Assembly (NCBI GenBank): GCA_002496635.1 | Contig: DAKQ01000026.1 | Coordinates: 29,386 to 35,526 of the forward strand | DNA from: Euryarchaeota archaeon UBA82 | Lineage (GTDB): Archaea > Thermoplasmatota > Poseidoniia > Poseidoniales > Poseidoniaceae | Direction: 5' to 3' | Length of the DNA: 6,141 bases | In this document: piece after piece, positions 5,977 to 6,141 of the stretch | How positions within the stretch are numbered: the first letter of the stretch is position 1 | Layout of the letters: the number at the start of each line of letters is the position of its first letter | Position numbers and translations under genes: made by a program | The notes under the pieces: generated by a model | The model's database searches: none | The model's input: the letters and a program-made list of their open reading frames with translations, nothing else | Told to the model about the DNA's origin: nothing

Positions 5977-6132
5977 ATGTCAAAAAATAAACCAGCAGCA
6001 AAGAAAATTCGCCTAATGAAGGCAGGAAAGCAAAACCGACGTGTACCCGTATGGGTTATGCTCAAGACCAACCGCAGCACAGTGTCGCATCCAAAGCGCC
6101 ACCACTGGCGCCGTAGTAAACTACAACGATGA
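5977..6132 (+). CDS. rpl39e: Large-subunit ribosomal protein L39e (eL39)
   Basis: The 51-residue, very basic product has the usual full length of eL39. The conserved core is present: [18 protein letters not shown] at 9-26, KTNR at 30-33, then [10 protein letters not shown] at 40-49. In the ribosome eL39 has almost no fold of its own and threads through rRNA to line the peptide exit tunnel, in the position partly taken by an extension of uL23 in bacteria. The start is ATG at 5977, with GGGGTG at 5964-5969 seven bases upstream; an in-frame GTG at 5938 lies inside the preceding gene and was rejected. The stop is followed 6 bases later by the next ATG, and its TGA is part of that gene's SD. Confidence 0.97.
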   Translation: MSKNKPAAKKIRLMKAGKQNRRVPVWVMLKTNRSTVSHPKRHHWRRSKLQR

Positions 6133-6141
6133 GGTGATATG
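6131..6141 (+). promoter_or_regulatory. Shine-Dalgarno and probable start codon of the next gene (L31e expected)
   Basis: The window ends GAGGTGATATG. GAGGTGAT is a strong SD that shares bases with the L39e stop (TGA at 6130-6132), and ATG at 6139-6141 follows at once. Spacing from GAGGTG to this ATG is only 2 bases, shorter than elsewhere in the window, so the true start may be a few bases beyond the edge. In many archaea the gene after L39e is L31e; that identity rests on known gene order, since no coding sequence is visible here. Confidence 0.55.

Overview
The window looks like a piece of a planktonic euryarchaeal genome, most plausibly Marine Group II (Candidatus Poseidoniales). The right end carries the archaeal/eukaryotic-type gene run S19e - PDCD5-family DNA-binding protein - L39e, which has no bacterial equivalent. 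Gene starts are preceded by GGAGG/GGTGA-type Shine-Dalgarno (SD) sequences matching an archaeal 16S 3' end. The left two thirds encode the large, low-complexity-rich, single-pass surface proteins common in this lineage. The assignment to Poseidoniales is an inference from gene content and protein style, not from a marker phylogeny.

Minus strand, about 4950 down to 1, is one probable operon of four tightly packed genes. (1) A 273-residue protein has a membrane helix at each end and an outside domain between them. (2) A very large secreted-then-anchored protein of about 1185 residues has a signal peptide, a CARDB-like domain, a MAM-like jelly-roll domain, several NEW3/CARDB-type beta-sandwich repeats, one C-terminal membrane helix and a short cytoplasmic tail. 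(3) A 57-residue two-helix membrane protein, easily missed, fills the gap at 352-525. (4) The first 114 residues of a PqqD-family (RRE-fold) protein start at 342 and run off the left edge. Gaps are 24, 21 and 9 bases, and the stop codon of gene 3 lies inside the SD of gene 4.

At 4951-5083 is a divergent intergenic region. It holds the SD of the minus-strand operon, a perfect 14-bp palindrome directly upstream of that SD, AT-rich stretches that could be TATA boxes for either direction, and the short SD of S19e.

Plus strand, 5084 to the right edge, is a ribosomal-protein operon: S19e, the PDCD5/TFAR19-family protein, L39e, and what is probably the first codon of the next gene (L31e in many archaea). 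Intergenic gaps are 22, 16 and 6 bases. No rRNA, tRNA, CRISPR array, insertion sequence or convincing terminator was seen, and no gene-free stretch exceeds about 130 bases.

The ribosomal half is ordinary. The minus-strand operon is the part worth attention: a giant ectodomain protein with a defined cytoplasmic peptide tail, two uncharacterised membrane proteins, and a PqqD-like domain of a fold known to bind peptides.
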